From NCBI GenBank assembly GCA_002348095.1, contig DDYT01000048.1, positions 10,185 to 22,061 on the forward strand: a stretch of DNA of 11,877 nucleotides, read 5' to 3'. This stretch comes from Erysipelotrichaceae bacterium UBA2227. Lineage in GTDB: Bacteria; Bacillota_I; Bacilli_A; Erysipelotrichales; Erysipelotrichaceae. The translations under genes and the position numbers were made by a program. Every line of letters starts with the position of its first letter. The stretch's first letter is position 1. Positions 1 to 7,430 of this stretch are shown one piece after another. The notes below the pieces were generated by a model. That model was not told the origin of the DNA, did no database searches, and saw only the letters and a list, made by a program, of their open reading frames with translations.

Positions 1-358
1 CCGTCCAATAGAATCCTGCCAATCCAAGAAGCTTACCTTCATTTCTTAATCCCATGACCAACTGATAAACAACGTCTTCCGAAAAAACTTCCACAGGTTT
101 ATCATTGATAAAAAAGTGATCCTCCATCGCTGCGATATCGATATTTTCAAAAATCGGAAACGGCCTTTTCCCTTCCGTCCGCATCCAAAGAAACCGGAAC
201 TTCTCTTTATCCACATAATCAATATTGATTTGCGTAGCATTGAGACACTGCCCCATCGTTATCAGACTGTCATCCATGACGCGATTAAGTTCAACATACG
301 ATGCGCTCAGCAAATCCCTTTTGATTCGCTCGCAGATTTGGTTCATTTTCTCACCCAT
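1..358 (-). CDS. GAF-domain protein, probable signalling protein (3' end outside the window)
   Basis: An open frame of 119 codons without a stop runs from an ATG at 358 off the left edge. The start is supported by AAAGG at 366-370, seven bases upstream; a second in-frame ATG at 346 is the alternative. After a short polar N-terminus, residues about 20-119 look like a GAF sensory domain: a helix with LNRVMDDSLITMGQCLNA, strand-like INIDYV, then GLRNEGKLLGLAGFYW. That last stretch resembles the PLIYEGELIGFLGFD strand pair in the GAF domain of the neighbouring HD-GYP protein. No signal peptide or membrane segment is visible. The output domain lies outside the window; by context it could be GGDEF, HD-GYP, EAL or a kinase, which is inference. 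It lies 67 bases downstream of the HD-GYP gene on the same strand and may be co-transcribed by read-through of a weak terminator. GAF assignment is by pattern only. Confidence 0.72.
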   Translation of the reverse strand, partial: MGEKMNQICERIKRDLLSASYVELNRVMDDSLITMGQCLNATQINIDYVDKEKFRFLWMRTEGKRPFPIFENIDIAAMEDHFFINDKPVEVFSEDVVYQLVMGLRNEGKLLGLAGFYWT

Positions 359-368
359 TTCACAACCT

Positions 369-390
369 TTACCCTTATTTTAAAGGGTAA
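369..390 (-). other. Perfect 8-bp hairpin just upstream of the GAF gene's ribosome binding site
   Basis: TTACCCTT at 369-376 and AAGGGTAA at 383-390 are perfect reverse complements around a six-base loop. On the minus strand the stem ends directly against the AGG of the Shine-Dalgarno sequence of the GAF gene. No U tract follows on either strand, so it is not an intrinsic terminator. It could affect translation initiation or mRNA stability; function is inference. Confidence 0.5.
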
Positions 391-410
391 CCTCATTTTG
401 TGCAATAACA

Positions 411-427
411 AAGGGGACATGCCCCCT
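411..427 (-). terminator. Weak terminator-like hairpin after the HD-GYP gene
   Basis: On the minus strand AGGGG and CCCCT pair around GCATGT, followed by the interrupted tract TTTGTT. The stem begins inside the TAG stop codon of the HD-GYP gene. The short stem and broken U tract suggest partial termination at most, so read-through into the GAF gene is likely. Confidence 0.4.
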
Positions 428-2375
428 AAGTTAAGATATTTAAACTATCCAAGACAAAGCCATCTTTTTCAAAAAGATCCAAACAGGCCTGTACAACTCG
501 ACTGTCAAAAAGAACTCCTTTGTTTCTGCGTATCTCATATAAAGCAGCATTCAAGCCCAAAGCTGCCCGATACGGACGATGCGAAGACATCGATTCCACA
601 ACATCCGCAACTGCCAGTATACGTGCTTCCATAAGAATTTCATTACCAATCAACCCATAAGGATATCCAGAACCGTCGATACGCTCATGATGCTGAATTA
701 CAATATCCGCAATCGGCCATGGAAAATCGATTTTTTTAAGCACTTGATAACCCAGGTTCGGATGTGTCTTGATCAATGAAAATTCAATTTCTGATAGTTT
801 ACCGGGTTTATTAAGGATTTGTGATGGAATATAAAATTTCCCCAGATCATGAAGAAGTGAAGCATATCTCAACGATTTTTCAATATCGCCACTTAATCCA
901 AGTTTCTTGGCAATCGCAATGGAAAGACGGGCTGTACGATCCTGATGCCCCGATGTATACGGATCACTGATTTCAACGATTGACGCGAATGCTTCAATTG
1001 TCTGGTTCAATATCAACTCATTTCGATCCAGAGTTTCCATTAATAACTTCTCGTTTTTCATACGAACAAGTGCTGCGGAATAAACTTCTGCCAACACCGA
1101 AATCATATCAATTTCATCTTTCCAACGCTTATGCGAATTCACGGAATCAAATCCCAAAAATCCGATCAGTTCACCCTCATAAATCAAAGGTACAATCAGT
1201 AAGGACAAGATGCCCTGCATTTGCAAGATATCACGTTCGGCTTTTTGTTCTTCTGTCATCGCATTGACATCAAAAATATTGATGATCTGATCTTTCCGCA
1301 TAAGATCAATCGACCACTCAAAAACCGAACTGTCAAGATTTTGTAACATGTCGATGGCAGGCTCAATATCCTCATTGCACCATTCATAGATATTGCTTAG
1401 CAATGTTCGGTCCTCGTTAAAAATAAAAATATAGGAGCGATCCACTTGTGTTGTCTGACCAATCAACGCCAAACTCTCATTGATTTTGTCAGAAAGATTG
1501 TCTATTTTTGCGCGCAGAAAAGACCGGGCAATCGAGGACACAACATTTTGAATACGTGTCATTTGCGTGACAGCAGAACTAAGCTGATGAAACGTCCCTT
1601 TGACAGTTTTTATAATATGTTCGACGGAGTTTGGATCAGCTGCGAACCCCATTCCCGCCACCATCATGGGTGTGAGGTTGTGATTGGTTACCCGATAGCC
1701 CATAAACTCGCCGTTTTGTGTAAACAAAGGAACTCCATTGGAGATAAAGGTATATGATTTACCGTCTTTTGTACGTACGACATTCTGCAATCCAAAGAAT
1801 TTTGTGCGATTGTTATAAAAGAGTAAAAAGCGCTCCATCATGGATTTGGCATTCTCTTCATTCATGAAAGCCACACGCTTATGTCCGATCATTTCTGACA
1901 ACGAATAGCCTAATAATTTCGACGTTCCCGGAGAAATATACTGGAAGTAGCCATTGCGATCCGTAACGACCATAAAATCAAAACCTTCCCCTAAGTCCTT
2001 GATTTCATCTTTGTAAGCATCATTTTCCAAATCTTCCTGAGTAAAATCACGCTCATCCAGAAATATTCGTGTCATTACGCCCATGACCTTATTTTTATCA
2101 GTCTTCAAAAATCGTTTAAACAAAAAATGATCCCTTTTAGTGCCAATGGTTACTTCATGTCGAACGTAGGAAGGTTTCTGCGTATTTATGACTATATGAT
2201 GATACTGAGCGAGCTCTTCAGTACAATCATCAATAAACAAGTCACAAATCTTGGTCTGTTTATTTAGATCGATGTCAAACACTTGGTGAAACGCCTTGTT
2301 TGCATCAATAATGTTCCCCTTTGTGTCGCACAAGAAACTGACAATGCGATCATTATTTTCATCGTTTCTGTTCAT
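426..2375 (-). CDS. PAS-PAS-GAF-HD-GYP cyclic-di-GMP phosphodiesterase
   Basis: Predicted soluble multidomain enzyme of 649 residues that hydrolyses cyclic-di-GMP. Order: PAS-like domain about 8-108, second PAS domain about 130-235 (FMVVTDRNGYFQYIS, then SKLLGYSLSEMIG), GAF domain about 290-440, and HD-GYP domain about 460-640. The HD-GYP domain keeps the metal and signature residues: H477 (TSGHQDR), H509-D510 (LLHDLGK), H538, H562-H563-E564, D567, G570-Y571-P572 (HHERIDGSGYP) and D591 (VADVVES). It therefore looks catalytically competent. No membrane segment is seen, so the PAS and GAF domains would sense a cytosolic signal. The ATG at 2375 is preferred over the in-frame ATG four codons upstream because GGGA precedes it by six to seven bases, while the upstream ATG has no ribosome binding site. 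It is the predicted counterpart of the diguanylate cyclase at the other end of the window. The physiological ligand of the sensor domains is unknown. Confidence 0.95.
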   Translation of the reverse strand: MNRNDENNDRIVSFLCDTKGNIIDANKAFHQVFDIDLNKQTKICDLFIDDCTEELAQYHHIVINTQKPSYVRHEVTIGTKRDHFLFKRFLKTDKNKVMGVMTRIFLDERDFTQEDLENDAYKDEIKDLGEGFDFMVVTDRNGYFQYISPGTSKLLGYSLSEMIGHKRVAFMNEENAKSMMERFLLFYNNRTKFFGLQNVVRTKDGKSYTFISNGVPLFTQNGEFMGYRVTNHNLTPMMVAGMGFAADPNSVEHIIKTVKGTFHQLSSAVTQMTRIQNVVSSIARSFLRAKIDNLSDKINESLALIGQTTQVDRSYIFIFNEDRTLLSNIYEWCNEDIEPAIDMLQNLDSSVFEWSIDLMRKDQIINIFDVNAMTEEQKAERDILQMQGILSLLIVPLIYEGELIGFLGFDSVNSHKRWKDEIDMISVLAEVYSAALVRMKNEKLLMETLDRNELILNQTIEAFASIVEISDPYTSGHQDRTARLSIAIAKKLGLSGDIEKSLRYASLLHDLGKFYIPSQILNKPGKLSEIEFSLIKTHPNLGYQVLKKIDFPWPIADIVIQHHERIDGSGYPYGLIGNEILMEARILAVADVVESMSSHRPYRAALGLNAALYEIRRNKGVLFDSRVVQACLDLFEKDGFVLDSLNILT

Positions 2376-2409
2376 AATGTATCCCATTTCTAAAAAACGT
2401 ATTGAATGT

Positions 2410-2437
2410 ATTTTAACACTTTACGTGTAAATAACAA
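2410..2437 (-). promoter_or_regulatory. Candidate promoter of the HD-GYP gene
   Basis: Read on the minus strand: -35-like TTGTTA (2432-2437), 16-base spacer, -10 TAAAAT (2410-2415) preceded by TGT, an extended -10. The predicted start of transcription is near 2403, giving a leader of roughly 28 bases. Confidence 0.5.
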
Positions 2438-2509
2438 TACTTATTATCAACAAATTTTACATTTCATTTTTTGCCATGAAATCCCTCTTTATTGATGACA
2501 CTGCATGAC

Positions 2510-2531
2510 AAAAAAAGGGCTATTGCCCTTT
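2510..2531 (-). terminator. Intrinsic terminator of the pyrophosphatase gene
   Basis: On the minus strand AAAGGGC and GCCCTTT pair around AATA, and the stem runs into a seven-base T tract. The pyrophosphatase stop codon TAG lies in the hairpin (loop and first base of the 3' arm). Confidence 0.85.
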
Positions 2532-4175
2532 CTCCTGTATGACCACGGATAACCGCGGGATGATTTGTTTTTTGCGTGAAACGACATGTTCGATAAGGAT
2601 ATCTTCCCCATTGATAAGCGTCGGATATGCTTCTTCCACGATCCACTTATGCTTACCGGCATAGTACATGACCGAACCGTTTTTCTCAATGCTCGTAAAG
2701 ATCATCAACAGTAAATCAAGTTTCTTCTCGACGCAGTAATTCTCCATTGTAAGAAGCAGTTGCTCTTTGATATCTTTTACCTCATCCAAGAAATACAGAT
2801 TCATCTGACCAAGCATCAGCTTCATGTTGGAAATCGAATATTCCTTCAAGTCATGTTCAATGATCGAAGTAAGATCACGGTCTTTCAGACTGGAACCCAT
2901 CGAGAACAGCTCTTGGGCAAACGCTTCAGTATCGATATTCGCCTTTTCAGCCAAACGCTTCGCCAAAGCCTTATCGATCGAAGTCGTCGTCGGCGAGTTA
3001 AAGTTCAGCGTGTCCGAAATGATCGCACCCAGTAACAGCCCGGCCATTTTCTGATCGATTTCAACACCGCTTTCCTCATACATCAAGCCTACGATCGTCG
3101 AAGTCGAACCGACCAGCTGATTACGGAACATGATTGGTTTGCTGGTCTGGATGCCGCCGATCCGATGATGATCGATGATTTCCATGATTTCCGCCATCTC
3201 GACATTTTCGACACTTTGCGAAGACTCGTTGTGATCCATTAAAATCAGACTTTTATTTCTACTGTTCAATAAGTGATAGCGGGATACCAAACCGAAGACC
3301 CGCTTCTTATCATCCACCACCGGATAAGAACGGAAGCGCGACTTAACGATTTTCTTACTCACATTATCCACATATTCCAGTTTATTGAACGAAATCGGAT
3401 CGACCGTCATAACGTATTTGATTGGTGAAGAATAGAACAAGTAACGCGAGGTATTCAAGGTCCCGTGACCCGAAATAATGACCGCACACCCTTTTTCGCG
3501 GGCCTTCATCACCACGACACTGGCTACCGTATTGGCCCAGACGACGATCAGACAGCCGGCACCTTTTTCGATCGCCTCGATTTGCGCAGCCGTATCATTT
3601 CCGACAATGACAATACGGTCATTAAGTTCATAGTTATCCAGTTTATTGGCCGCAATCGCTACGATCGACACCTTGCCGTTGCACCGCCACTGATCCGGAG
3701 TATAAATCAGTTTGCCCTTGATCGTTTTTGCAATGTATTCGATCGGCGTGTTTTGTAACAGCTCGATGCTTTTGGCCGTATCTCCCATCGCCACCCGTGA
3801 AATATTGGAATTGGTGATCATTCCCAAGAGCTGACCCTTATCATTGACCACGGTCAGAGCCTGCTTGTTCTGTTGCTCCAAAAGGTTATACGCTTCCAGG
3901 ATCGTCGTTTCCGGCGACACCGAAACCGCCTCATCCATCTCGATTTCATGCAGCTGACTGCGCGCATCATCCAAGTACATCGGCTTACTGAAACCAAACT
4001 TCTTCAGCAAATATTCCGTCTCTAAATTAATATCTCCCAGTCGGCAGGCAATCGCATTTACACCCAGTTTCTGTTTTAACTCTGCATATCCGATTGCTGA
4101 ACAAATGGAGTCGGAATCCGGATGCTTGTGCCCGGTAACATAAACGACATCATTGGTCTCCATCATTCTTGACAT
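2520..4175 (-). CDS. CBS/DRTGG-containing manganese-dependent inorganic pyrophosphatase (family II, DHH)
   Basis: Cytosolic enzyme of 551 residues hydrolysing pyrophosphate to phosphate, pulling biosynthetic reactions forward. The catalytic DHH core is split by a regulatory insert, the hallmark of the nucleotide-regulated subfamily (about 550 residues, as here). The N-terminal metal motif TGHKHPDSDS holds H16, D20 and D22. The insert has a first CBS domain at about 80-130, a DRTGG-like domain at about 135-240 and a second CBS domain at about 250-305. The core resumes with LMDHNE (D314, H315), DHH at 335-337 and SDT (D388), followed by a DHHA2 domain at about 440-545. In characterised members AMP or ADP inhibit and diadenosine polyphosphates activate; that is family knowledge. 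The ATG at 4175 is chosen because GAGGAG lies seven bases upstream; a GTG at 4190 overlaps that site. It is monocistronic, with its own terminator. Confidence 0.95.
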   Translation of the reverse strand: MSRMMETNDVVYVTGHKHPDSDSICSAIGYAELKQKLGVNAIACRLGDINLETEYLLKKFGFSKPMYLDDARSQLHEIEMDEAVSVSPETTILEAYNLLEQQNKQALTVVNDKGQLLGMITNSNISRVAMGDTAKSIELLQNTPIEYIAKTIKGKLIYTPDQWRCNGKVSIVAIAANKLDNYELNDRIVIVGNDTAAQIEAIEKGAGCLIVVWANTVASVVVMKAREKGCAVIISGHGTLNTSRYLFYSSPIKYVMTVDPISFNKLEYVDNVSKKIVKSRFRSYPVVDDKKRVFGLVSRYHLLNSRNKSLILMDHNESSQSVENVEMAEIMEIIDHHRIGGIQTSKPIMFRNQLVGSTSTIVGLMYEESGVEIDQKMAGLLLGAIISDTLNFNSPTTTSIDKALAKRLAEKANIDTEAFAQELFSMGSSLKDRDLTSIIEHDLKEYSISNMKLMLGQMNLYFLDEVKDIKEQLLLTMENYCVEKKLDLLLMIFTSIEKNGSVMYYAGKHKWIVEEAYPTLINGEDILIEHVVSRKKQIIPRLSVVIQEKGQ

Positions 4176-4200
4176 AACATCACTCCTCACCTATGACTCT

Positions 4201-4206
4201 ATTGTA
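4201..4206 (-). promoter_or_regulatory. Candidate -10 element of the pyrophosphatase promoter
   Basis: Minus-strand TACAAT lies 25 bases upstream of the chosen start codon, between the preceding gene's terminator and this gene. No good -35 hexamer is seen at standard spacing (TTGATG is about 20 bases away), so support is modest. Confidence 0.35.
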
Positions 4207-4270
4207 AGCGATAGTCTGAAATTTTTCATCAACAAAAACATGAATGTCAGATTTACTAAATTATCGGACT

Positions 4271-4298
4271 AAAAAGGAAATGGTTGCTTGCCATTTCC
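4271..4298 (-). terminator. Intrinsic terminator of the CoA-disulfide reductase gene
   Basis: On the minus strand GGAAATGG and CCATTTCC form a perfect 8-bp stem around CAAGCAA, followed by TTTTT. It lies just after the reductase stop codon and separates that unit from the pyrophosphatase unit. Confidence 0.9.
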
Positions 4299-4304
4299 AA
4301 AGGT

Positions 4305-5627
4305 TTATTCTTTTACTGCGTTCGCAGCGATGTGCATGACATCCCAAGTTGAAGCAAAGGGTGGTGCGTAACCGAAGTCCAACGCACCAAACTCACTTGC
4401 CGTCATTTTGGCAGTGATTGCCACGACAAACGGATCGACACGCAAGGCCGTTCCCGGTGCACCAATTAATTGCGCACCGACGATGACTTTTGACTGTTTA
4501 TCGACGGTCAGCTTGATCGTCACTTTACCATGACCCGGATAATAATGCGCATGATTGCCGGCGGTCACGGTGACATGTTCCAGCTCACCTTCATAATCCG
4601 CGGCTTCGGATTCACCGATACCCGTTTTAGCCAACTCCAAATCCATGACTTTGATCATGGCACTGCCCAACGCCTGCGTGTAGGATTTATTACTTCCCGC
4701 GATGATTTCCGCTATCAGTTTGCCCTGTTTGTTCGCATTGGTCGCTAACGGGATATATTTCATCTTTCCGGTCACACGATGATTGACCGTCGCACAGTCC
4801 CCTGCCGCAAACACATCCTGAAGATTGGTTCGCATCTGATCATCGATCACGATCGCACCGTTTCCGATCATTTCAATCCCCGAATCCTTCAAAAATGCCG
4901 TATTCGGTCTCACCCCGACCGCAAACACGGCCATCTGCGCAAGTACACTCCCCTTATCGGTCAATACCGACAGATTACTGCCCTCGCGTCTGATTTCCGT
5001 GACGGTTTCATTTAGCCGCAAATCCACATCGTTGTTACCAAGATAGTCAGCCACCTGCTCACTGAACTCACGGTCAAACAATGTCAGCACCCGATCCAAC
5101 CGTTCGATCACAGTTACTTTCTTATTCTGATGAACAAAGGCTTCGACTAACTCCATACCGATATATCCGCCGCCCACAATAACCACGGAAGATACTTGGG
5201 CTAGCGCTTCGCGCATTGCCATAGCATCTTGAAGGGTTTTTAACACAAATACACCCGGCAAATCTTTACCTGAGATCGGCGGTACGATCGGTGATGCTCC
5301 GGTGGTGATGATCAGATAGTCATAACTTTCCTGCAAGACACCGGCTTCATTTTCCACATCGACGGTCTTGTTTTTTGCGTCCAAACCGATGACGGTATGT
5401 CCCAAACGGACATCGATCCCCGATTTGCGAAACTGCTCTACGGTACGGATACGCAATTTGTTTATATCCGCATTCTCTCCGGAAACATAATAGGGAAGTC
5501 CGCATCCGGCATACGATACTTCCTGCGTTTTTTCAAACACGATGATTTGAGCCTCGGGCATCTCCCGACTCAGCTTTGCGGCTGCGCTCATTCCAGCCGC
5601 AACACCCCCGACAATAACGATTTTCAT
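4305..5627 (-). CDS. CoA-disulfide reductase / NADH oxidase-type flavoprotein
   Basis: A 440-residue pyridine nucleotide-disulfide oxidoreductase of the single-cysteine group, predicted to use FAD and NAD(P)H in the cytosol to reduce CoA disulfide or handle oxygen or thiol stress. The N-terminal FAD Rossmann motif is GGVAAGMSAAAK. The active-site C42 lies in SYAGCGLPYYVSG, the CoA-disulfide reductase form of this motif rather than the SCG form of NADH peroxidases. The NAD(P)H Rossmann motif is GGGYIGMEL near 152-160, and the second FAD contact VFAAGDCA sits near 273-279. The C-terminal dimerisation domain carries Y362/Y363 and Y420 (GYAPPFA), matching the two tyrosines known to assist catalysis in the staphylococcal enzyme. 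There is no fused rhodanese domain. The ATG at 5627 has GAGGTG seven bases upstream. NADH oxidase activity remains an alternative. Confidence 0.92.
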   Translation of the reverse strand: MKIVIVGGVAAGMSAAAKLSREMPEAQIIVFEKTQEVSYAGCGLPYYVSGENADINKLRIRTVEQFRKSGIDVRLGHTVIGLDAKNKTVDVENEAGVLQESYDYLIITTGASPIVPPISGKDLPGVFVLKTLQDAMAMREALAQVSSVVIVGGGYIGMELVEAFVHQNKKVTVIERLDRVLTLFDREFSEQVADYLGNNDVDLRLNETVTEIRREGSNLSVLTDKGSVLAQMAVFAVGVRPNTAFLKDSGIEMIGNGAIVIDDQMRTNLQDVFAAGDCATVNHRVTGKMKYIPLATNANKQGKLIAEIIAGSNKSYTQALGSAMIKVMDLELAKTGIGESEAADYEGELEHVTVTAGNHAHYYPGHGKVTIKLTVDKQSKVIVGAQLIGAPGTALRVDPFVVAITAKMTASEFGALDFGYAPPFASTWDVMHIAANAVKE

Positions 5628-5646
5628 TGATATTCACCTCATTTCT

Positions 5647-5655
5647 ATTGTATCA
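5647..5655 (-). promoter_or_regulatory. Candidate extended -10 promoter of the CoA-disulfide reductase gene
   Basis: The minus strand reads TGATACAAT, an extended -10 element (TGn plus TACAAT), 20 bases before the start codon. No clear -35 is seen, as is common with extended -10 promoters. It is back to back with the MazG promoter. Confidence 0.5.
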
Positions 5656-5680
5656 AATACAAAATGCCTTTGCGCAGTTA

Positions 5681-5709
5681 TTGACTAGTCGTTGGTTTGA
5701 TGTGACAAT
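5681..5709 (+). promoter_or_regulatory. Candidate promoter of the MazG-type gene
   Basis: TTGACT (5681-5686) and GACAAT (5704-5709) are 17 bases apart, and the -10 is preceded by TGT. Transcription would start near 5716, leaving a very short leader before GGAG and the ATG. Confidence 0.55.
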
Positions 5710-5729
5710 GATTAAAACGGAGAACGACG

Positions 5730-6074
5730 ATGGAACTGCAACAACTTTTATCTGAAATTAAAAATTTTTGTGAAGATAGGGACTGGGATCAGTATCATAA
5801 TCCCAAAGATCTGGCCATTGGGATTTCGACCGAAGCGGCCGAACTTCTGGATTTATTCCGATTTAAAAACGGAGAAGAAATCACACAGACGATGTTTGAA
5901 AAACGTGAACACATCGAAGATGAACTGGCGGATGTGCTGTTTTTCGTTTTACGATTCGCCCAGATGAACGATATCGACATAAAAGTCGCCCTTGAAAACA
6001 AACTGAAAAAAAATGCTATGAAATATCCGGCAGATAAGGTCAAGGGAATCAATAAAAAATACAATGAGTACTAA
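5730..6074 (+). CDS. MazG-like nucleotide pyrophosphohydrolase (RS21-C6/dCTPase type)
   Basis: Small cytosolic all-alpha enzyme of 114 residues, the usual length for single-domain MazG-like proteins. It is predicted to hydrolyse a nucleoside triphosphate to the monophosphate and pyrophosphate, cleaning the nucleotide pool. The N-terminal RDWDQYHNPKDLA motif is typical of the RS21-C6 subgroup. The magnesium-binding ExxE and ExxD motifs are E35-A-A-E38 and E65-L-A-D68. The C-terminal KYPADKVKG is also characteristic. GGAG lies seven bases before the ATG. It is one of only two plus-strand genes here and converges on the sortase operon, sharing its terminator. The exact substrate (dCTP, a modified nucleotide or another) cannot be told from the sequence. 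Confidence 0.9.
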   Translation: MELQQLLSEIKNFCEDRDWDQYHNPKDLAIGISTEAAELLDLFRFKNGEEITQTMFEKREHIEDELADVLFFVLRFAQMNDIDIKVALENKLKKNAMKYPADKVKGINKKYNEY

Positions 6075-6098
6075 AAAGAAGGCATCAGCCTTCTTTTT
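6073..6098. terminator. Bidirectional intrinsic terminator between the MazG and sortase genes
   Basis: AAAAAGAAGGC and GCCTTCTTTTT form a perfect 11-bp inverted repeat around ATCA, giving a stem with a U tract on both strands. The MazG stop codon overlaps its left arm. The sortase stop codon (TGA on the minus strand) lies at the loop. Confidence 0.92.
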
Positions 6099-6825
6099 CA
6101 CCGATAAATTTTGCGTGAATGATGATCCGACCGTTCTCGATCGAGTAATCACAGGAAACCAATGTCAGAATTTGTGTGACATCACTGAGATCGGTATTGA
6201 TCCGATATAAGGAACGTCCCCTGTATAACTGAACCATATCGGAGAGGTTCTCTTTATTGGCCGGCACCGTCATGCCTGATACACGTGCCTCAGCAACATA
6301 GACCGAGAAAATCTCATACTGACGGATTCCGCTTAAAGTGCGGATCTCAATGATTTCCCTGCCGGCCAAGTAGTTCGAGCGTTTGTACTTATCTAAAAAC
6401 CCGAACATCGCCGTATTTTTCATGGCATGGCCATACACCATGACGTGTTTATCCGAAAAGTCCTTTGCGTTGCGGTAATCCATAAAAATCGCTCCGTATT
6501 TACTGCGCTCTTTATAGAAATTACGCGTCAGATAGTAACTGTTATTGTTCCCTCTGACCATCGGATAGTCGATTTCCGTATCGGCAATCGAAATCCATCC
6601 GATATAATCCTTATTGATATCCAAAAACTGCTTGTTAAATTCGGCATAATAGTCCTGCACTTCATCCGTGGAAGATACCGGTGGGACAAAGGTGTTGCTT
6701 ATCTCAACAAGTTCTTGTTTCTGTTCTTTAAACTGAGTAAACTCCCAATATTCAAAACCTAAAACACCGACCGAAACCAAGATCAGCACTATTGCGAAAA
6801 CTCGCACGATTTTTCTTATGTTCAT
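6085..6825 (-). CDS. Class B sortase
   Basis: Membrane-anchored transpeptidase of 246 residues that would link secreted proteins carrying a sorting motif to the cell wall. An N-terminal signal anchor lies at about 6-24 (VRVFAIVLILVSVGVLG). The catalytic domain shows class B features: NKDYIGWI, DYPMVRGNNNSYYL, the catalytic H133 in YGHAMK, C225 in TLVSCDY and R233 in GRIIIHAKF. A TTG at 6828 is possible, but the ATG at 6825 is preferred because GAGGTG lies five bases upstream. It is the last gene of a three-gene operon, 15 bases after the preceding stop. No substrate with an LPxTG- or NPQTN-like C-terminus is visible in the window, so the substrate is elsewhere or is unconventional. All three catalytic residues are intact. 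Confidence 0.95.
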   Translation of the reverse strand: MNIRKIVRVFAIVLILVSVGVLGFEYWEFTQFKEQKQELVEISNTFVPPVSSTDEVQDYYAEFNKQFLDINKDYIGWISIADTEIDYPMVRGNNNSYYLTRNFYKERSKYGAIFMDYRNAKDFSDKHVMVYGHAMKNTAMFGFLDKYKRSNYLAGREIIEIRTLSGIRQYEIFSVYVAEARVSGMTVPANKENLSDMVQLYRGRSLYRINTDLSDVTQILTLVSCDYSIENGRIIIHAKFIGEKEG

Positions 6826-6840
6826 CAAAGCACCTCGCTT

Positions 6841-7416
6841 CTACGGCAAAAACAGCCATCCGCCCATCGCGGCATCCATCCATTCGCTCTCAGGCAGAAT
6901 ATTATACTGGATACCCGCCAGATTGACGCGAACGGTTACTGTTCGGGTAATCAACGGGATGTCGGGATTATACATGGCTGAGGCAAATGCCTGAGACAGC
7001 AACGGATCTTTCAATATATCTTCGACCGTATCGGTTGACAGCTGATATTCTTGTTTGATCCGTCGGAAAACTTCTGATACGTCCCGGTTGGTAATCCAGC
7101 AATTAACCATATAATACCCCTGAAACCGTTGGTAATCAATCACTTCGACCGTAAGATTTCGCGCAATCGCTTCTTCGATCGACTGATTGCCCACGGTAAA
7201 TATTGCCATCAGCTGAAGGTAATCATTTTGCGAAAAGTAATTCCTGGCGACTGCGTGATCCTTTTTCGCCAACGATTCGATGCCTGTGACTACGGCAACG
7301 TCGACTTTCTCCCAGTTTTGCCATGCGAAAATCCCTAAGCCACCGGCCGACATTACGATAACGATTGCCCACAAATACCACTTTCTCATCAGTTTCACCC
7401 AATCACCATCCGCCAT
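6841..7416 (-). CDS. Unrecognised membrane-anchored protein in the sortase operon
   Basis: I do not recognise this 191-residue protein. A short basic N-terminus precedes one strongly hydrophobic segment at about 14-32 (YLWAIVIVMSAGGLGIFAW). The remaining roughly 155 residues are predicted to lie outside the membrane. They are mixed alpha/beta in character, have one cysteine (C106) and end in the hydrophobic WLFLP. No sorting signal, lipobox or catalytic motif is seen. The start is uncertain: the ATG at 7416 has no clear ribosome binding site. The in-frame ATG at 7389 (residue 10) follows GGGTG by six bases and gives a more usual signal-anchor N-terminus. It lies 14 bases after the epimerase-like gene and 15 before the sortase, so it is almost certainly co-transcribed. 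It could be a sortase partner or envelope factor; that is inference from position only. Confidence 0.75.
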   Translation of the reverse strand: MADGDWVKLMRKWYLWAIVIVMSAGGLGIFAWQNWEKVDVAVVTGIESLAKKDHAVARNYFSQNDYLQLMAIFTVGNQSIEEAIARNLTVEVIDYQRFQGYYMVNCWITNRDVSEVFRRIKQEYQLSTDTVEDILKDPLLSQAFASAMYNPDIPLITRTVTVRVNLAGIQYNILPESEWMDAAMGGWLFLP

Positions 7417-7430
7417 TCAATGTCACATTA

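Noticed and set aside
369..390. Intrinsic terminator after the HD-GYP gene
   Set aside because: The stem is perfect but neither strand has a U tract after it, and it directly abuts a ribosome binding site.
116..634. 172-codon plus-strand frame across the left part
   Set aside because: It is antisense to the GAF gene and the end of the HD-GYP gene, both of which have coherent domain structure. Its translation is low in complexity and shows no recognisable motif.
5795..6064. 89-codon minus-strand frame opposite the MazG-type gene
   Set aside because: It is the antisense shadow of a gene with complete ExxE/ExxD motifs and a good ribosome binding site; its serine- and phenylalanine-rich translation is typical of a shadow.
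6841..7416. Unknown protein as a sortase substrate
   Set aside because: The C-terminus ends WLFLP with no sorting motif, no hydrophobic helix after it and no basic tail; NILPESEW is not a class B signal.
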